Below are positions 51,501 to 61,600 of a stretch of DNA of 64,000 bases, in pieces. The DNA is taken from NCBI RefSeq assembly GCF_900156785.1, contig NZ_FTOP01000002.1:62001-126000 (forward strand), read 5' to 3'. A program made the position numbers and the translations under genes. The notes below the pieces were generated by a model that worked only from the letters and a program-made list of their open reading frames with translations, made no database searches and was not told the DNA's origin. The first letter of the stretch is position 1, and each line of letters starts with the position of its first letter. Source of the stretch: Belliella pelovolcani (GTDB taxonomy: Bacteria > Bacteroidota > Bacteroidia > Cytophagales > Cyclobacteriaceae).

Positions 51501-51933
51501 GGAGCTTTTGATCCCAGAAGAATATGTAAGCAATATATCGGAAAGACTGAGCCTCTACTCCAAGCTAGACAATATCAAAAAGGAGGATGAACTTCAGGCC
51601 TATATCAAGACGATTCAAGATCGATTTGGTCCAATTCCAGAGGTAGTCAATGACCTCTTCGAAACTGTGAGGCTACGCTGGATGGCGGAGCAGTTAGGTT
51701 TTGAGAAATTGATCTTAAAAAATGAAAGCATGAAATGTTTCTTTGTCCCATCAACCAAAGAGCAGTATTTCAAATCCGAGACCTTCGGACAGGTCTTGCA
51801 ATATGTATCTTCCCAGCCTAAGCATTGTAAAATGAAGGAGTACAAAAACCGTTTGATCCTCACAATCAGCGGAGTGAAGACCATTCAGCGGGCCAAACAA
51901 TGGCTAAATGAGATGAAAATCAAAAAAAGTTAA
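48574..51933 (+). CDS. mfd: Transcription-repair coupling factor Mfd
   Basis: 1119 residues from a TTG start; no earlier ATG is in frame and the N-terminus aligns with family beginnings. The UvrB-homology region lies at the N-terminus, the RNA polymerase-interacting (CarD-like) domain around HPGDYVVHIDYGVGRFAGLE. The helicase core shows CGDVGFGKTEVAIRAAF (Walker A), DEEQKFGV (DEEQ box), LTATPIPRTLH and GRVGRSNKKAFCYLL, and the C-terminal TRCF domain follows. It removes stalled RNA polymerase and recruits UvrA to lesions. No operon partner. Confidence 0.96.
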   Translation: MDKSAFLSLYEKDPFVQTFSEKLKYRRNRQFQLKGVSGSLDMVLFTSLFKSLGGFHLIIAHDKEEAAYLNSDLQELLGKKDTLLFPSSYKRPYHFEEVENANILLRAEILNKISERQEKNEIVITYAEALYEKVINKRSLKENTFTAKVGEKVDMEFIAELLMTYDFEKSDFVYEPGQFSIRGGILDVYSYANDLPYRIELFGREIESIRTFDPETQLSVDPIQSISIIPNVQTRLLQEVRQSFLDFLPNDTTIWFKDFQFTLDVLDENFEKAKRHFEQEVDKSKSDRLLPKPEDLFDDASSFQQLCQSFVQVEFGHKFYAKDAEVVTFDSQPQPSFNKNFDLLVENLVSNEKNGWVNIICSENDKQINRLDNIFQELDPTLKTQSMLIGLREGFVDRTLQIACYTDHQIFERFHRYKTKARSSKSKALTLKEIKSLHPGDYVVHIDYGVGRFAGLEKVNVNGKLQEAVRLVFRDDDLLYVNIHALHKISKYSGQEGTAPSMSKLGSPEWDNKKKKVKSKVKDIAKDLIALYAKRRNAPGFQFSPDSVLQVELESSFVFEDTPDQASATADVKTDMEKPYPMDRLVCGDVGFGKTEVAIRAAFKAVNDRKQVAILVPTTILAMQHYQTFKERLEAFPVKVDYINRFRTAKEIKEITKQVTSGEIDILVGTHRIVNKDIKFKNLGLLVIDEEQKFGVKVKDQLKEMKLNVDVLTLTATPIPRTLHFSLMGARDLSVIATPPPNRQPVTTEIHTFEEEVIRDAVAFELRRGGQVFFVHNRVGEIDTIANTIMRLVPDARVAGAHGQMDGKTLEKIMVKFIEGEFDVLVSTNIIESGLDIPNANTIIINRAHMFGLSDLHQMRGRVGRSNKKAFCYLLTTPTTGLTSEARKRLQTLEEFSDLGDGFKVAMRDLDIRGAGNLLGAEQSGFITDLGFDMYHKILDEAVQELKENEFAALFEVDLKEKVEILVQDCVIETDMELLIPEEYVSNISERLSLYSKLDNIKKEDELQAYIKTIQDRFGPIPEVVNDLFETVRLRWMAEQLGFEKLILKNESMKCFFVPSTKEQYFKSETFGQVLQYVSSQPKHCKMKEYKNRLILTISGVKTIQRAKQWLNEMKIKKS

Positions 51934-52099
51934 AAAATTTTGATAAGCTTAAATTTGCCTCTTTGTAGACAAATTTTGTATCATATTGCTAAAATCCACA
52001 AATTTCAGCCTTTTGGATTGGCAAAAGAGAAAAAATAATATTGTGATAAGATATTATACATTATATATTAGCGTTCTATTTGTGCACAAAAAACACTAA

Positions 52100-53329
52100 A
52101 TGTTTATGGTTTTTGGAAAAAATAAATTCGGATTGGTCGCTACCGCATTGCTTTTTGTGGCGGTAAGTATCCTTTCTTCTTGTAACAAAACCCCTGGTTA
52201 TGGAAGAAGAACTGCGGCTAAACCTGGTAAAGTAAGTGCGACTACAGGTGCGCAATTCAGCTTTGACGCGAATGACAGCACCAATTTTGTAGTCACCAGA
52301 ATGGCAAAGCAAATCGTCGGACCCAACCTGAAATATATCCAAGGTGGTCGTGCGGTACTTGGTTCTCAAGAGCAAGATATCATGGCTTTCCGTGACAATG
52401 TAGAGCGTACAGTGACGATCGCTTCTTTCTACATGGACGAAACCGAAATCACAAACAATGACTACAAGGAATTTTTGTTCAATATGCGCAAAGCCGTAAG
52501 TGCAGACTCTGTAGGCAAGCTAGAGCCCTCCGATCGCGTATGGGAAGGTGCCATGTCTTACAATGATGTCTATGACACTTACTATTTCAGATTCCCTGGT
52601 TTCAACTTCTATCCTGTAGCAGGTGTGACTTGGTCTCAAGCCAACGCTTATACCAAATGGAGAACCCAATATGTAAATGAACTGATGCGCCAAAAGCAAG
52701 GCATAGACAGTACGCTGACCAAAAACCAATTGATCGAAAGAGGTGTAGCTATGCCAGAGTATAGACTACCAAGTGAAGCCGAATGGGAATATGCTGCAAA
52801 AGCGATGATCGGTACTCAGTACATGGACGAGAATCAGGAATATGGCAGAATCTATCCTTGGGATGGTAGAGGTGTCAGAAACCCTTACAACATCAAGAGA
52901 AAAGGGAAGCAAGGAGATATGCTTGCTAACTTCAAAAGAGGTAGAGGTGACTACGCAGGTATCGCAGGTGGTATCTCCAATGATGGAGACATCATCCCAA
53001 CCAACGTATACGATTACCCGCCAAATGATTTCGGTCTGTATAACATGGCTGGTAACATGAACGAATGGGTACAGGATGTCTATAGACCACTTTCGTATAC
53101 AGATTTTGATGATTTGAACCCACTGAGAAAAGATGGTATCTTCGATGAAGCCAAAGATTACGGTACTACTTTGATCGATGACAATTACAGAGTGTATAAA
53201 GGTGGTTCTTGGAGAGATGTTGCCTATTGGTTATCTCCAGGTACGAGAAGATTTATGCATCAAGACTCAGCAACCAACCACATCGGATTCAGATGTGCGA
53301 TGATTTCGGTAGGTGCTGTAGGAAAATAA
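52100..53329 (+). CDS. gldJ: Gliding-motility lipoprotein GldJ-like (SUMF1/FGE fold)
   Basis: 409 residues. A lipoprotein signal peptide ends at SILSSCNKT (lipobox cysteine near residue 28). The rest is a formylglycine-generating-enzyme-like domain: LKYIQGGRAVLGSQEQD, the FYMDETEITNNDYKEFLF block, YPVAGVTWSQANAYTKWRT, RLPSEAEWEYAAKA, GLYNMAGNMNEWVQDVY and YKGGSWRDVAYWLSPGTRRF. In GldJ/GldK the fold is structural rather than catalytic. These proteins are part of the gliding and type IX secretion machinery in Bacteroidota. GldK is the main alternative. Confidence 0.75.
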   Translation: MFMVFGKNKFGLVATALLFVAVSILSSCNKTPGYGRRTAAKPGKVSATTGAQFSFDANDSTNFVVTRMAKQIVGPNLKYIQGGRAVLGSQEQDIMAFRDNVERTVTIASFYMDETEITNNDYKEFLFNMRKAVSADSVGKLEPSDRVWEGAMSYNDVYDTYYFRFPGFNFYPVAGVTWSQANAYTKWRTQYVNELMRQKQGIDSTLTKNQLIERGVAMPEYRLPSEAEWEYAAKAMIGTQYMDENQEYGRIYPWDGRGVRNPYNIKRKGKQGDMLANFKRGRGDYAGIAGGISNDGDIIPTNVYDYPPNDFGLYNMAGNMNEWVQDVYRPLSYTDFDDLNPLRKDGIFDEAKDYGTTLIDDNYRVYKGGSWRDVAYWLSPGTRRFMHQDSATNHIGFRCAMISVGAVGK

Positions 53330-53350
53330 GAAGACTTAGATTTAATTCAC

Positions 53351-53378
53351 AAAAGGAGCCAATTGGCTCCTTTTTTAT
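53351..53378 (+). terminator. Terminator after gldJ
   Basis: A perfect 12-bp inverted repeat AAAAGGAGCCAA/TTGGCTCCTTTT with minimal loop, followed by a T-tract. Confidence 0.8.
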
Positions 53379-53489
53379 TTTCTAAGCCCCAGATATGACC
53401 GCTCATATCATGTAGGGCAATCCAAGTCAAAAAAAATAGCTAAACTGTACTTTAAGCTGTAAATTTCTATAATTAAACGAACTAATGCT

Positions 53490-55925
53490 ATGCTATATTC
53501 ACTACGAAAAACGCTAAGTGCATCACTGATAGTTTGTCTGGCCTGGTTGGTTACCAACCCACAGGCAAATGCCCAAAATGCACTTACTTATCAAACCCCA
53601 CCAAAAGAAATCGCTGACTTGGTAAAGGCTCCTTCTACGCCTTCTGTCAGCTTCAGTAGAACAGGCGACTTTATGTTGCTTTTGGAGCGCTCTGGCAACC
53701 CATCCATTGAGGACTTGGCTCAACCTGAGCTAAGAATCGCCGGTATGCGAATCAACCCAGCTACCAATGGCCCGAGCCGTTCTGGTGCTGTGGAGAATGT
53801 AAAAATCAAAATGACCAAATCAGGCGAGGAATTCCAAATCAAGGGACTTCCTGCCAATGCAAGATTGGGTGGATTCTCAGTAAGCAAAGATGAAAAATAT
53901 GCTGCTGTGACCAACACCACCAATACTGGTATCAGTCTATGGGTAGTTGACTTGACTACTTATGAAGCAAAAAAATTAACTGACGAGATTGTAAACGATG
54001 TCATGGGTGGAACCCTTAGCTGGACTCCTGACAATAAAATCTTGTTGAAAGCGATCAACCCAAATAGAGGTCAGATGCCTAAGGCTCCGCTTGCTCCCGT
54101 AGGGCCAACCGTTCAGGAGACTTCTGGAAATGCTGCTCCTTCTAGAACATATCAAGATTTGTTGGCTAATCCACATGATGAAGCTTTGTTTGCATACTTC
54201 ATGGATTCACAGCTGATGATGATCGACCTAGATGGAAAAGCAACACCATTCGGTAAGCCAGGCATGTTCAAATCTGTCAGTGTTTCTCCTGATGGTAATT
54301 ATGTCATGGTAGATATCATCCAAAGACCTTTCTCTTACTTAGTTCCTGCTTCAAGATTCCCTTACAATGTAGAAGTATGGGACAGAACTGGTAAAAATGT
54401 AAAAACCATGGCTGAATTGCCATTGGATGAGGTAAGACCTACGGGATTTGATGCTACTGTAACAGGTCCGAGATCCATCAACTGGAGAGCTGACAAGCCT
54501 GCTACACTTTACTGGGTAGAAACTCAAGATGGTGGTGACGGTAGAGTTGCCATGGAGGAAAGAGACATTGTCTATACTTTGGACGCACCTTTTACTGCTC
54601 AAAGAACAAAACTGGTAAGTACACCATACAGATATGGCGGCATTTCTTGGTCTGATGACAACTTTGCGCTTTTCAACGAAAGATGGTCTGCGACTAGAAA
54701 GCAAATCGTCAGAGTAATCAATCCTTCAAAGCCAGGTGATAACGGCAGAATCATCATCGAGAGATCTTCTGATGACATCTACAATGATCCAGGAAGTCCA
54801 CTTTTCGTCACCAACGAATACGGTAGATCTGTAATACAAAGAAAAGGAGATGAAATCTTCATGACAAGTGAAGGCGGCTCTCCAGAGGGTAGTATGCCTT
54901 ACCTTTCTACTTTCAATGCCAAAACCAAGACAGAGAAAATCCTTTGGAGATCTCAGGCACCTTACTACGAGAGAGTAGTGAAAGTATTGAATGACAATGC
55001 TACTGAATTTGTAACTGTAAAAGAGAGTACTGACATTCAGCCAAACTACTGGTTAGTAAACACCAGAAGAAGAGTAGCGCCTATCCAAATCACCAACTTT
55101 GACAACCCTTACGAGTCAATCAAAGGTATCAATAAGCAATTGGTGAAATACAAGAGAAACGATGGGCTAGACCTATCAGCTGTACTTTACACGCCAGAAG
55201 GCTATGACCCTGCACGAGATGGCCGTCTTCCTGTGTTGATGTGGGCATATCCTAGAGAGTATAAGTCTGCAGAAGTAGCGGCACAAGTAAGAGGTTCTCA
55301 ATATAGATTCACCAGACTGAGCTGGGGTTCTCCACTTTACTGGGTAACTCAAGGCTACGCCATCATGGATCAGACAGAGATGCCTATCGTGGGTGAGGGT
55401 GACCTAGAGCCAAATGATTTCTTCTTGGAGCAATTGGTGGCTAATGCTGAAGCTGCTATCGATTATGTGGTAGAGTCAGGTGTAGGTGACAGAAATAGAA
55501 TAGGTGTAGGTGGACACTCTTATGGTGCGTTCATGACTGCTAACTTGCTGTCACACTCTAATCTATTTGCAGCTGGTATCGCAAGATCAGGTGCTTACAA
55601 CAGAACTTTGACGCCTTTTGGATTCCAGTACGAGCAGAGAACTTTCTGGGAAGCTCCAGATGTGTACTTCAACATGGCTCCATTCATGCATGCAGACAAA
55701 GTAAAAACACCAATCCTATTGATCCATGGTGAAGCAGACAACAACTCTGGTACTTTCCCTATACAGTCTGAGCGTTACTACAATGCATTGAAAGGTCACG
55801 GAGCAACTACTAGATTGGTATTCTTACCTCACGAATCACATGGCTATGCAGCTGAAGAGTCTATTCTTCACACCCTTTGGGAGCAGCATCAGTGGTTAGA
55901 AAAATATGTGAAAAACAGGAAATAA
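53490..55925 (+). CDS. S9 family prolyl-oligopeptidase-like peptidase
   Basis: 811 residues. A signal peptide ends near NPQANAQNA (residue 29), so it is exported. A seven-bladed propeller-like N-terminal part runs to about residue 540, followed by an alpha/beta-hydrolase catalytic domain. The nucleophile Ser677 is in GVGGHSYGAFM, Asp750 in LLIHGEADNN and His784 in LPHESHGY. It is most similar to S9C/S9D (glutamyl endopeptidase-like) enzymes. A terminator hairpin follows. Confidence 0.9.
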   Translation: MLYSLRKTLSASLIVCLAWLVTNPQANAQNALTYQTPPKEIADLVKAPSTPSVSFSRTGDFMLLLERSGNPSIEDLAQPELRIAGMRINPATNGPSRSGAVENVKIKMTKSGEEFQIKGLPANARLGGFSVSKDEKYAAVTNTTNTGISLWVVDLTTYEAKKLTDEIVNDVMGGTLSWTPDNKILLKAINPNRGQMPKAPLAPVGPTVQETSGNAAPSRTYQDLLANPHDEALFAYFMDSQLMMIDLDGKATPFGKPGMFKSVSVSPDGNYVMVDIIQRPFSYLVPASRFPYNVEVWDRTGKNVKTMAELPLDEVRPTGFDATVTGPRSINWRADKPATLYWVETQDGGDGRVAMEERDIVYTLDAPFTAQRTKLVSTPYRYGGISWSDDNFALFNERWSATRKQIVRVINPSKPGDNGRIIIERSSDDIYNDPGSPLFVTNEYGRSVIQRKGDEIFMTSEGGSPEGSMPYLSTFNAKTKTEKILWRSQAPYYERVVKVLNDNATEFVTVKESTDIQPNYWLVNTRRRVAPIQITNFDNPYESIKGINKQLVKYKRNDGLDLSAVLYTPEGYDPARDGRLPVLMWAYPREYKSAEVAAQVRGSQYRFTRLSWGSPLYWVTQGYAIMDQTEMPIVGEGDLEPNDFFLEQLVANAEAAIDYVVESGVGDRNRIGVGGHSYGAFMTANLLSHSNLFAAGIARSGAYNRTLTPFGFQYEQRTFWEAPDVYFNMAPFMHADKVKTPILLIHGEADNNSGTFPIQSERYYNALKGHGATTRLVFLPHESHGYAAEESILHTLWEQHQWLEKYVKNRK

Positions 55926-55944
55926 ACCCTTGTAATGATTATTC

Positions 55945-55977
55945 AAAAAGCCTTCATGAAAATGGAGGCTTTTTTTG
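55945..55977 (+). terminator. Terminator after the S9 peptidase
   Basis: AAAAAGCCTTCAT pairs with ATGGAGGCTTTTT (one G-U pair) over the loop GAAA, then a T-tract. Confidence 0.75.
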
Positions 55978-56011
55978 TTTAATCCTCAATACTCAAAAAA
56001 ATTAATATGAT

Positions 56012-56150
56012 TATCCACAATGACACCAGTAATTCAATAAAACGAAAGAATCAAGCGGATAATCGTCGACTGATGACGGTCGACCGTCGACAACAGCTGA
56101 GTTTTAGGTATGAGCCTAATAAAATATGGTTACTGGTGTGAAAGCGGATA
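56012..56150 (+). repeat. Dispersed TIR element, copy B (subfamily 1)
   Basis: 139 bp, the same length as copy A, with TATCCACAATGACACCAGTA at the left and TTACTGGTGTGAAAGCGGAT plus A at the right. The centre has a GTCGAC-rich palindromic stretch that is longer than in copy A (GGTCGACC at its core). It lies between the S9 peptidase terminator and the gene at 56211. Confidence 0.8.
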
Positions 56151-56210
56151 TACATATAAATTATTCAAAAAGGAGAACAAAAATGATGAAATTAGACTTA
56201 ATTCTCTAAG

Positions 56211-56648
56211 ATGGATATTACGATAGAAACTACAGTAGCGCAAGATTACTTGCAAGTTAAGGAAGGATTTGATGAAACCTTGTTTACCAAATTGAGCCCT
56301 CCATTTCCACCTGTCAAATTACTTCGATTCGATGGTTCTAAGACTGGAGACTTGGTGACGCTAGAATTGAATTTTATCTTTTTCAAACAAAAATGGACTT
56401 CCGAGATCACTGATGATCAGACCGATGAGCAGGAGTTTTTTTTCATAGATGAAGGAGTCGTCTTACCATTTTTCCTCAAAAAGTGGAAACACAAGCACCG
56501 AATCATCAAAGCAAAAAATGGCAGTATCATCAGAGACGAAATCAGCTATGAAGGTCCATTTGGATTGATGACCTTATTGCTTTATCCAGCACTCTACTTG
56601 CAGTTTTTGTATCGCAAGCCGATATATAAGAAGATTTTTGGCAAATAA
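56211..56648 (+). CDS. SRPBCC-fold protein of unknown function
   Basis: 145 residues. The pattern (DITIETTVAQDYLQVKEGFD, TKLSPPFPPVKLLRFDGSKT, then FFFIDEGVVLPFFLKKWKHK) resembles ligand-binding SRPBCC/START-like domains, in which a helix and curved sheet form a hydrophobic cavity. The C-terminus is hydrophobic. It converges with the Fur-family gene, the two stops being adjacent with no gap. The ligand is unknown. Confidence 0.7.
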   Translation: MDITIETTVAQDYLQVKEGFDETLFTKLSPPFPPVKLLRFDGSKTGDLVTLELNFIFFKQKWTSEITDDQTDEQEFFFIDEGVVLPFFLKKWKHKHRIIKAKNGSIIRDEISYEGPFGLMTLLLYPALYLQFLYRKPIYKKIFGK

Positions 56649-57116
56649 TTAATATTGCAAATTGTCACAATCCTGAATCTGACAATCTCCATAGAGTACC
56701 AAGGAATGGCTTGTGATGGCAGATTGAAACTCCCTACCCATGGCTTCCTTGATCAAATTGAGACGCTCGTCTGAAAACTCACGGATTTTTCTACACTGAT
56801 TACATACATGATGGTCATGATGCTTGTAAGTCAAAGCCTGTTCGTACAGCGCCACTTTATCTTTGAACTGATGCTTGACAGCCAATCCACACTCTACCAA
56901 GAGGTCAAGAGTATTGTAAATCGTCGCACGACTGATAGAGTAACCTTTATTTCGCATCAAGAGAAAAAGTCCCTCTACATCTATATGTTCGTCTTGAGGT
57001 AGGGCATAAAGTTCATCGATGACAGAAAATCGTTCAGGGGTCTTTCTACTGCCCTGACGCAACAAGAAGTTTTCAAATATTTTTTTTGCTTTTTCTACTA
57101 CCGACTTTTCTGCCAT
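56649..57116 (-). CDS. Fur family metalloregulator
   Basis: 155 residues. The winged-helix DNA-binding domain (TPERFSVIDELYALPQDEHI, then ISRATIYNTLDLLVECGL) is followed by the dimerisation domain. That domain has the regulatory metal site HHDHHVCNQC and a second CxxxxC (CQIQDC) that completes a structural Zn(Cys)4 site. It could be a Fur, PerR or Zur homologue; motifs alone do not separate them. It is transcribed away from the aspartyl protease gene, and a palindrome lies in the 146-bp gap. Confidence 0.9.
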   Translation of the reverse strand: MAEKSVVEKAKKIFENFLLRQGSRKTPERFSVIDELYALPQDEHIDVEGLFLLMRNKGYSISRATIYNTLDLLVECGLAVKHQFKDKVALYEQALTYKHHDHHVCNQCRKIREFSDERLNLIKEAMGREFQSAITSHSLVLYGDCQIQDCDNLQY

Positions 57117-57171
57117 GACTCTATCTATCTAAAAAACTAAGATGCGGGTTTTTTTAGATTTTTTCAACTTT

Positions 57172-57186
57172 ATAGATTCTATCTAT
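57172..57186. promoter_or_regulatory. Candidate metalloregulator operator
   Basis: ATAGATTCTATCTAT is a perfect 6-3-6 inverted repeat 56 bp upstream of the Fur-family start and 77 bp upstream of the divergent protease gene. A related TCTATCTATC half is nearer the regulator start at 57121-57130. Autoregulation is plausible but unproven. Confidence 0.35.
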
Positions 57187-57262
57187 CAGAAAAAAATCTC
57201 TTGGAATAAAAATCAAAGCGAATTCAAAACATAATTCTCGTTTTTTTCTTCTTATATTAAGA

Positions 57263-58546
57263 ATGACAAAAGCAGACTCTAAAATTCACATGCGTAGAAT
57301 TCTGTCTCTGATTATCACCCAAATATGCCTCCTACTGAGTAGTCCAGTATGGTCTCAAATTCCTGGTTTTTTTATAAAAAATGAGGAAAGAAAGACTGTT
57401 GTACCTTTTTTGAATTCCAATAACCTGATCATCGTTCCCCTTTCTATCAATGGCAATCCACCCATTAATTTTCTATTGGATACTGGGGTAAGGACTAACA
57501 TTCTGTTCAGTAAAACCCTTGGTGACCAGCTAGGGTTGCAATATAGTCGTACACTTAATCTGGTAGGAGCAGATGGTAAAACCGTCCTTTCGGCTTCTGT
57601 GACTGTGAATAATCATATTGACTTGGGCAATGTAGAAGGCATCAGTCAAACCTTGTTGGTGTTAGATGAAGACTTTTTTGAATTGGAAAGTGTCATAGGC
57701 ATTCCCGTCTACGGAGTGATTGGCTACGAATTTTTCAAATTCAATCCGATGAAAATCAATTATGACAAAGGCCAAATTACTTTCTATCAGCCAAACAAAA
57801 TGAGGTGGCGTCCTTTGGGTTACAGAAAAATCGCTATCAGCATAGAGAACAGCAAACCATACGTAACTGCCAAAGTAAATCAACTATCAGGACCTAGATT
57901 AAATACCAAACTGCTGATAGATACAGGTGCTAACCATGGTCTACTACTCAACCCAGAAACCTCCGATGATATCAAACTGCCACCTTTGACATTAGCGTCT
58001 GACTTGGGAAGGTCCTTGGGTGGAGATCTGTTTGGGTGGATCGGTAGAGCTAAGCAATTGAATTTGGGTGGTCTCAAATTCTACAATGTCATTACTTCCT
58101 TTCCCGAAGAAAACGACTATAGCTATGTCATCAAAGAAACAGGAAGACAAGGAAGTCTTGGTTCTGAGGTGCTAAGTAGAATGGAATTGATTTTAGATTA
58201 TCCCAGAGAGCGCATGCTCTTCAAGAAATCCTCGACTTTTTTGAATCCCTTTGAATATGACATGAGTGGGATTACACCTAAGCTACTACCAACAGAGCAA
58301 AGGAGAGTCTACATAGCTGGTTTGAAAGAGAATTCACCAGCAAAGCAAGCTGGACTTGAGGTTTTGGATGAAATCACCAAAGTCAATAACATACCCATAG
58401 ATTTCTGGGAAATTTCAGACTTGATCAAGGTCTTCAGATCGGAAGTAGGAAGAAAGATTAATTTAACGATTCTGAGAGCAAATCCTGAAAACGAAACAAA
58501 TCCAATAGAGATGGACTTTTCGTTCATCCTACGAAGACAGATTTAA
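57263..58546 (+). CDS. Retropepsin-like aspartyl protease with C-terminal PDZ domain
   Basis: 427 residues. A signal peptide ends near SSPVWSQ. Two DTG motifs, NFLLDTGVRTN (Asp73) and LLIDTGANHG (Asp220), give a complete pepsin-like pair in one chain. The last about 95 residues form a PDZ domain (GLKENSPAKQAGLEVLDEIT, KVNNIPID). This single-chain protease-PDZ plan is common in Bacteroidota exported proteins. Substrates are unknown; PDZ suggests substrate-tail recognition in the periplasm. Confidence 0.87.
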   Translation: MTKADSKIHMRRILSLIITQICLLLSSPVWSQIPGFFIKNEERKTVVPFLNSNNLIIVPLSINGNPPINFLLDTGVRTNILFSKTLGDQLGLQYSRTLNLVGADGKTVLSASVTVNNHIDLGNVEGISQTLLVLDEDFFELESVIGIPVYGVIGYEFFKFNPMKINYDKGQITFYQPNKMRWRPLGYRKIAISIENSKPYVTAKVNQLSGPRLNTKLLIDTGANHGLLLNPETSDDIKLPPLTLASDLGRSLGGDLFGWIGRAKQLNLGGLKFYNVITSFPEENDYSYVIKETGRQGSLGSEVLSRMELILDYPRERMLFKKSSTFLNPFEYDMSGITPKLLPTEQRRVYIAGLKENSPAKQAGLEVLDEITKVNNIPIDFWEISDLIKVFRSEVGRKINLTILRANPENETNPIEMDFSFILRRQI

Positions 58547-58573
58547 AAATATCTTTAGTTAAGCTTCATTGCC

Positions 58574-58602
58574 TTGAAATCCTACTGAAATTAGTAACTT
58601 TG
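58574..58602 (+). promoter_or_regulatory. Bacteroidota-type promoter for the PAS kinase
   Basis: TTG (58574-58576), an 18-bp spacer and TAACTTTG (58595-58602), close to the TTTG-N19-TAnnTTTG consensus of the primary sigma factor, 67 bp before the start codon. It is the best promoter match found in the window. Confidence 0.6.
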
Positions 58603-58668
58603 TACTAAGTATTTTTTTAGACCTGAAAGGTTTAAAATGATGAAAATAAATATTTTATCCATTATAAA

Positions 58669-61600
58669 ATGAAGCCAAATCAAATTCACAATAGCTTCGA
58701 TAATATACTACTGACTCTTAAAAAGTACAGCAATGATACTTATGAATTACTGTATATCTCTTCAGAAATAAGAGGGCTGATCAACGGAGACAGTAAATTC
58801 TTCCAAGAAAGTTTTTTTGAACATATTTTTCCAACTTTACCAAAACCCATTTTCAATTACCTCTTCAAAGCATTGGGAAATGGTGACAAATTCTCTTGTC
58901 CTATATTGATCAAAAACAAGTACTTTCAATGGGTAAAAATAGAAGGATATGTCATCAGTCAGGAGGATAATTCTTATTTGATCAATGCATTGATCTCACC
59001 TCAGGCCATTTCTTCAGATATCCCATTTAGTTGGTTGATAACTGATGGGCAGACAGTGCAACTCACTAGAAATAATGGTTATGATTTAGATTGGGAAAAA
59101 CTCATCGGGAGTAGGTTTCCATTTTTGGATCAAAGCAGTTTAGATACATTTAAAAATCAAGAAGGAGAAGCCTATCTCTGTATTTTTCCCAACAGGCTTT
59201 ATCTCACCAAGAGAATATTAGCGGAAAATGTATTCCTGATTCAGCTAGAATACCATAACAACCAAACGGCGATGGAGTTGGGCTTACCAAATCCTCAAGA
59301 AAGCAACTTGGTCTACTACGAACTCGATGTCGTGACAGGCGAAATGATTCTGACGGGAGCGGTAGAAAATGTCTTAGGATATCAGACTGAATTTTTCGAG
59401 AACTTTACACAGTCTCGATGGAGAAAATTGATCCATCCAGACGATGATCGTGTCTATGACCATGGATTCGAACATAGTAAAACCATCGTTTACAAATTTC
59501 TTCATGCTGATGGGCATTATATTTTTCTTCAAGATGAAATAGAAAAACTCAGCCAAGAGGACAGGGAAAATAAACATCTTAAGCTTGGTGTCATTGGAGA
59601 CATATCAGAACTCAAAGAGATCGAAAAAAACCTACTTGACAACAAGAGTATTCTTGATGAACTGACAGGAGTAGTTCCTGGAATTGTATACATGCTCAAG
59701 TCTTTTCCTGATGGAACACACCAGTATATTTTTATCAGTGAGGGAAGTAGGGAATTAGCAGGACTAGAACCCAAAGAAATACTTGAAGATGAAAAATCAT
59801 TTGAAGCATTGATTCTTAGAGAAGATATCAATCAGGTGCTCCAAGCAGATAGAGATGCTTATAACAACAACCAAAAATTTGAATCCCAATTCCGAATCAA
59901 AACCAAAGATGGGCAAATCAAATGGATCTATGGCGCATCTAATAGACTGGAAAAATATCAGAACCAATCTATCTGGGCGGGTTTATTCATAGATATCACC
60001 CAAAGTAAAATTAAAGAGGAAGAAGCATTGCTTCAACAGTTAAAGTACAAACTACTCTTTGATGAAAACCCAGTGCCTATCTTTCAGTATGATCGAAATG
60101 GTAATATCTTAACGGCAAATCAAGCTTTCTTATCGAATATTGGACTAGTAAAAGAATCAGAAGTCAAAGGACAAAATCTTTTCGAATTGATTGGAGATCA
60201 ACCCATCCGTCAGGCATATATTGACAGTATTCAGAAAGGATCTGGCTTCTATGAAGGTCCCTATATTAGCTACTTTAGCAAAAAACTATTTCACTTAAGG
60301 GTCAATGCAAAACCCATAGACAATGACAGTTTTCAAGCAATCCTTGAGAATATTACTGAGCAAGAATATGTACAAAATATCCTTGCTGAATTGACAGAAA
60401 GAACCTCTAAATTTAGTGGAACAGCATTTTTTGACCAATTGACACTATTCCTTTCAGAAAAACTTGGTACCGAATATTGCTTCATTTCGGAGGTAGATGA
60501 TAGCTTAGAAAAGGCAGAAGTTATATCTATGTTCAAAAACGGAGAAAAGCAGGAAAATTTCATTTATGAAATCGCCAATTCTCCTTGTGAACATTGCTTG
60601 CAGTCTTCAAGTCCATTGATCATTCTCAATGATGCATCCAAGCTTTTTCCAAAAGACGAAGAGTTGGTAAAGCTAAATATCAGCACCTATATGGGGGTGA
60701 CGATATCAGATATCAATAATAAGAATCTGGGGATGTTGGTCTTGATGAACACCAAGCCTGTTCAGTACAGCCCAGCTTACGAGACTGTATTAAAAATACT
60801 TGCTGATAGGATCGGTGCAGAATTGAGTAGAATCAATTACGAGCGTTTATTGATCAATTCTGAAATGCTTTTCAGAAGTATAGCTGAGAATTTTCCCAAA
60901 GGCACAGTAGAGGTATTAGATACTGACTTCACCTATGTCTACACAGATGGCAAAGAGTACCATCAGCAAGGTATCAACCCTAAGGACCTCATTGGCAAAT
61001 CAATTATATCGAGGTATTCAGAAGAAATTGGAGATAAGATCAAGACTCAGCTTGAGAAAGTATTGGCAGGGGAGTCTGTAATGTTTGAAATGCTCATTGA
61101 TCAACAGCAATACCTGAAAAGTGGTGTTCCATTGAAAAATGAGCAAAATCAAATAGATCGGGTATTGCTAGTCACTCAAAATATCACTGAAACAAAAAAG
61201 GCAGAAGAAGAGAGAAATCAACTGATCAAGGACCTTAAATCACAGAATGAAGAGTTGCAGCGATTTGCCTATATCATTTCTCATAATCTTCGAGCTCCAA
61301 TTGTCAACATCACCGCTTTGCTTGATTTGTATAATAGTATTGATCCAGAAGACCCCGAAAATATTGAAGTAATAGATAATCTAAAGACAGCAACAGGTAT
61401 TTTAAACAACACACTTCAAGACCTCATTGATGTAGTTGCTATCAAGAAAAATAAGCTTCCAAAAATCGAGAAGATTGATTTCAAAATGCTATCTTCCAAT
61501 ATTGAGACGAGTTTGAGCAAACAGATAGAAGAGTCAGGCGCTGTAATCACCAAGGACTTTTCCAGCGCTCCAAGCATCAATTACATTTATTCGCATTTGG

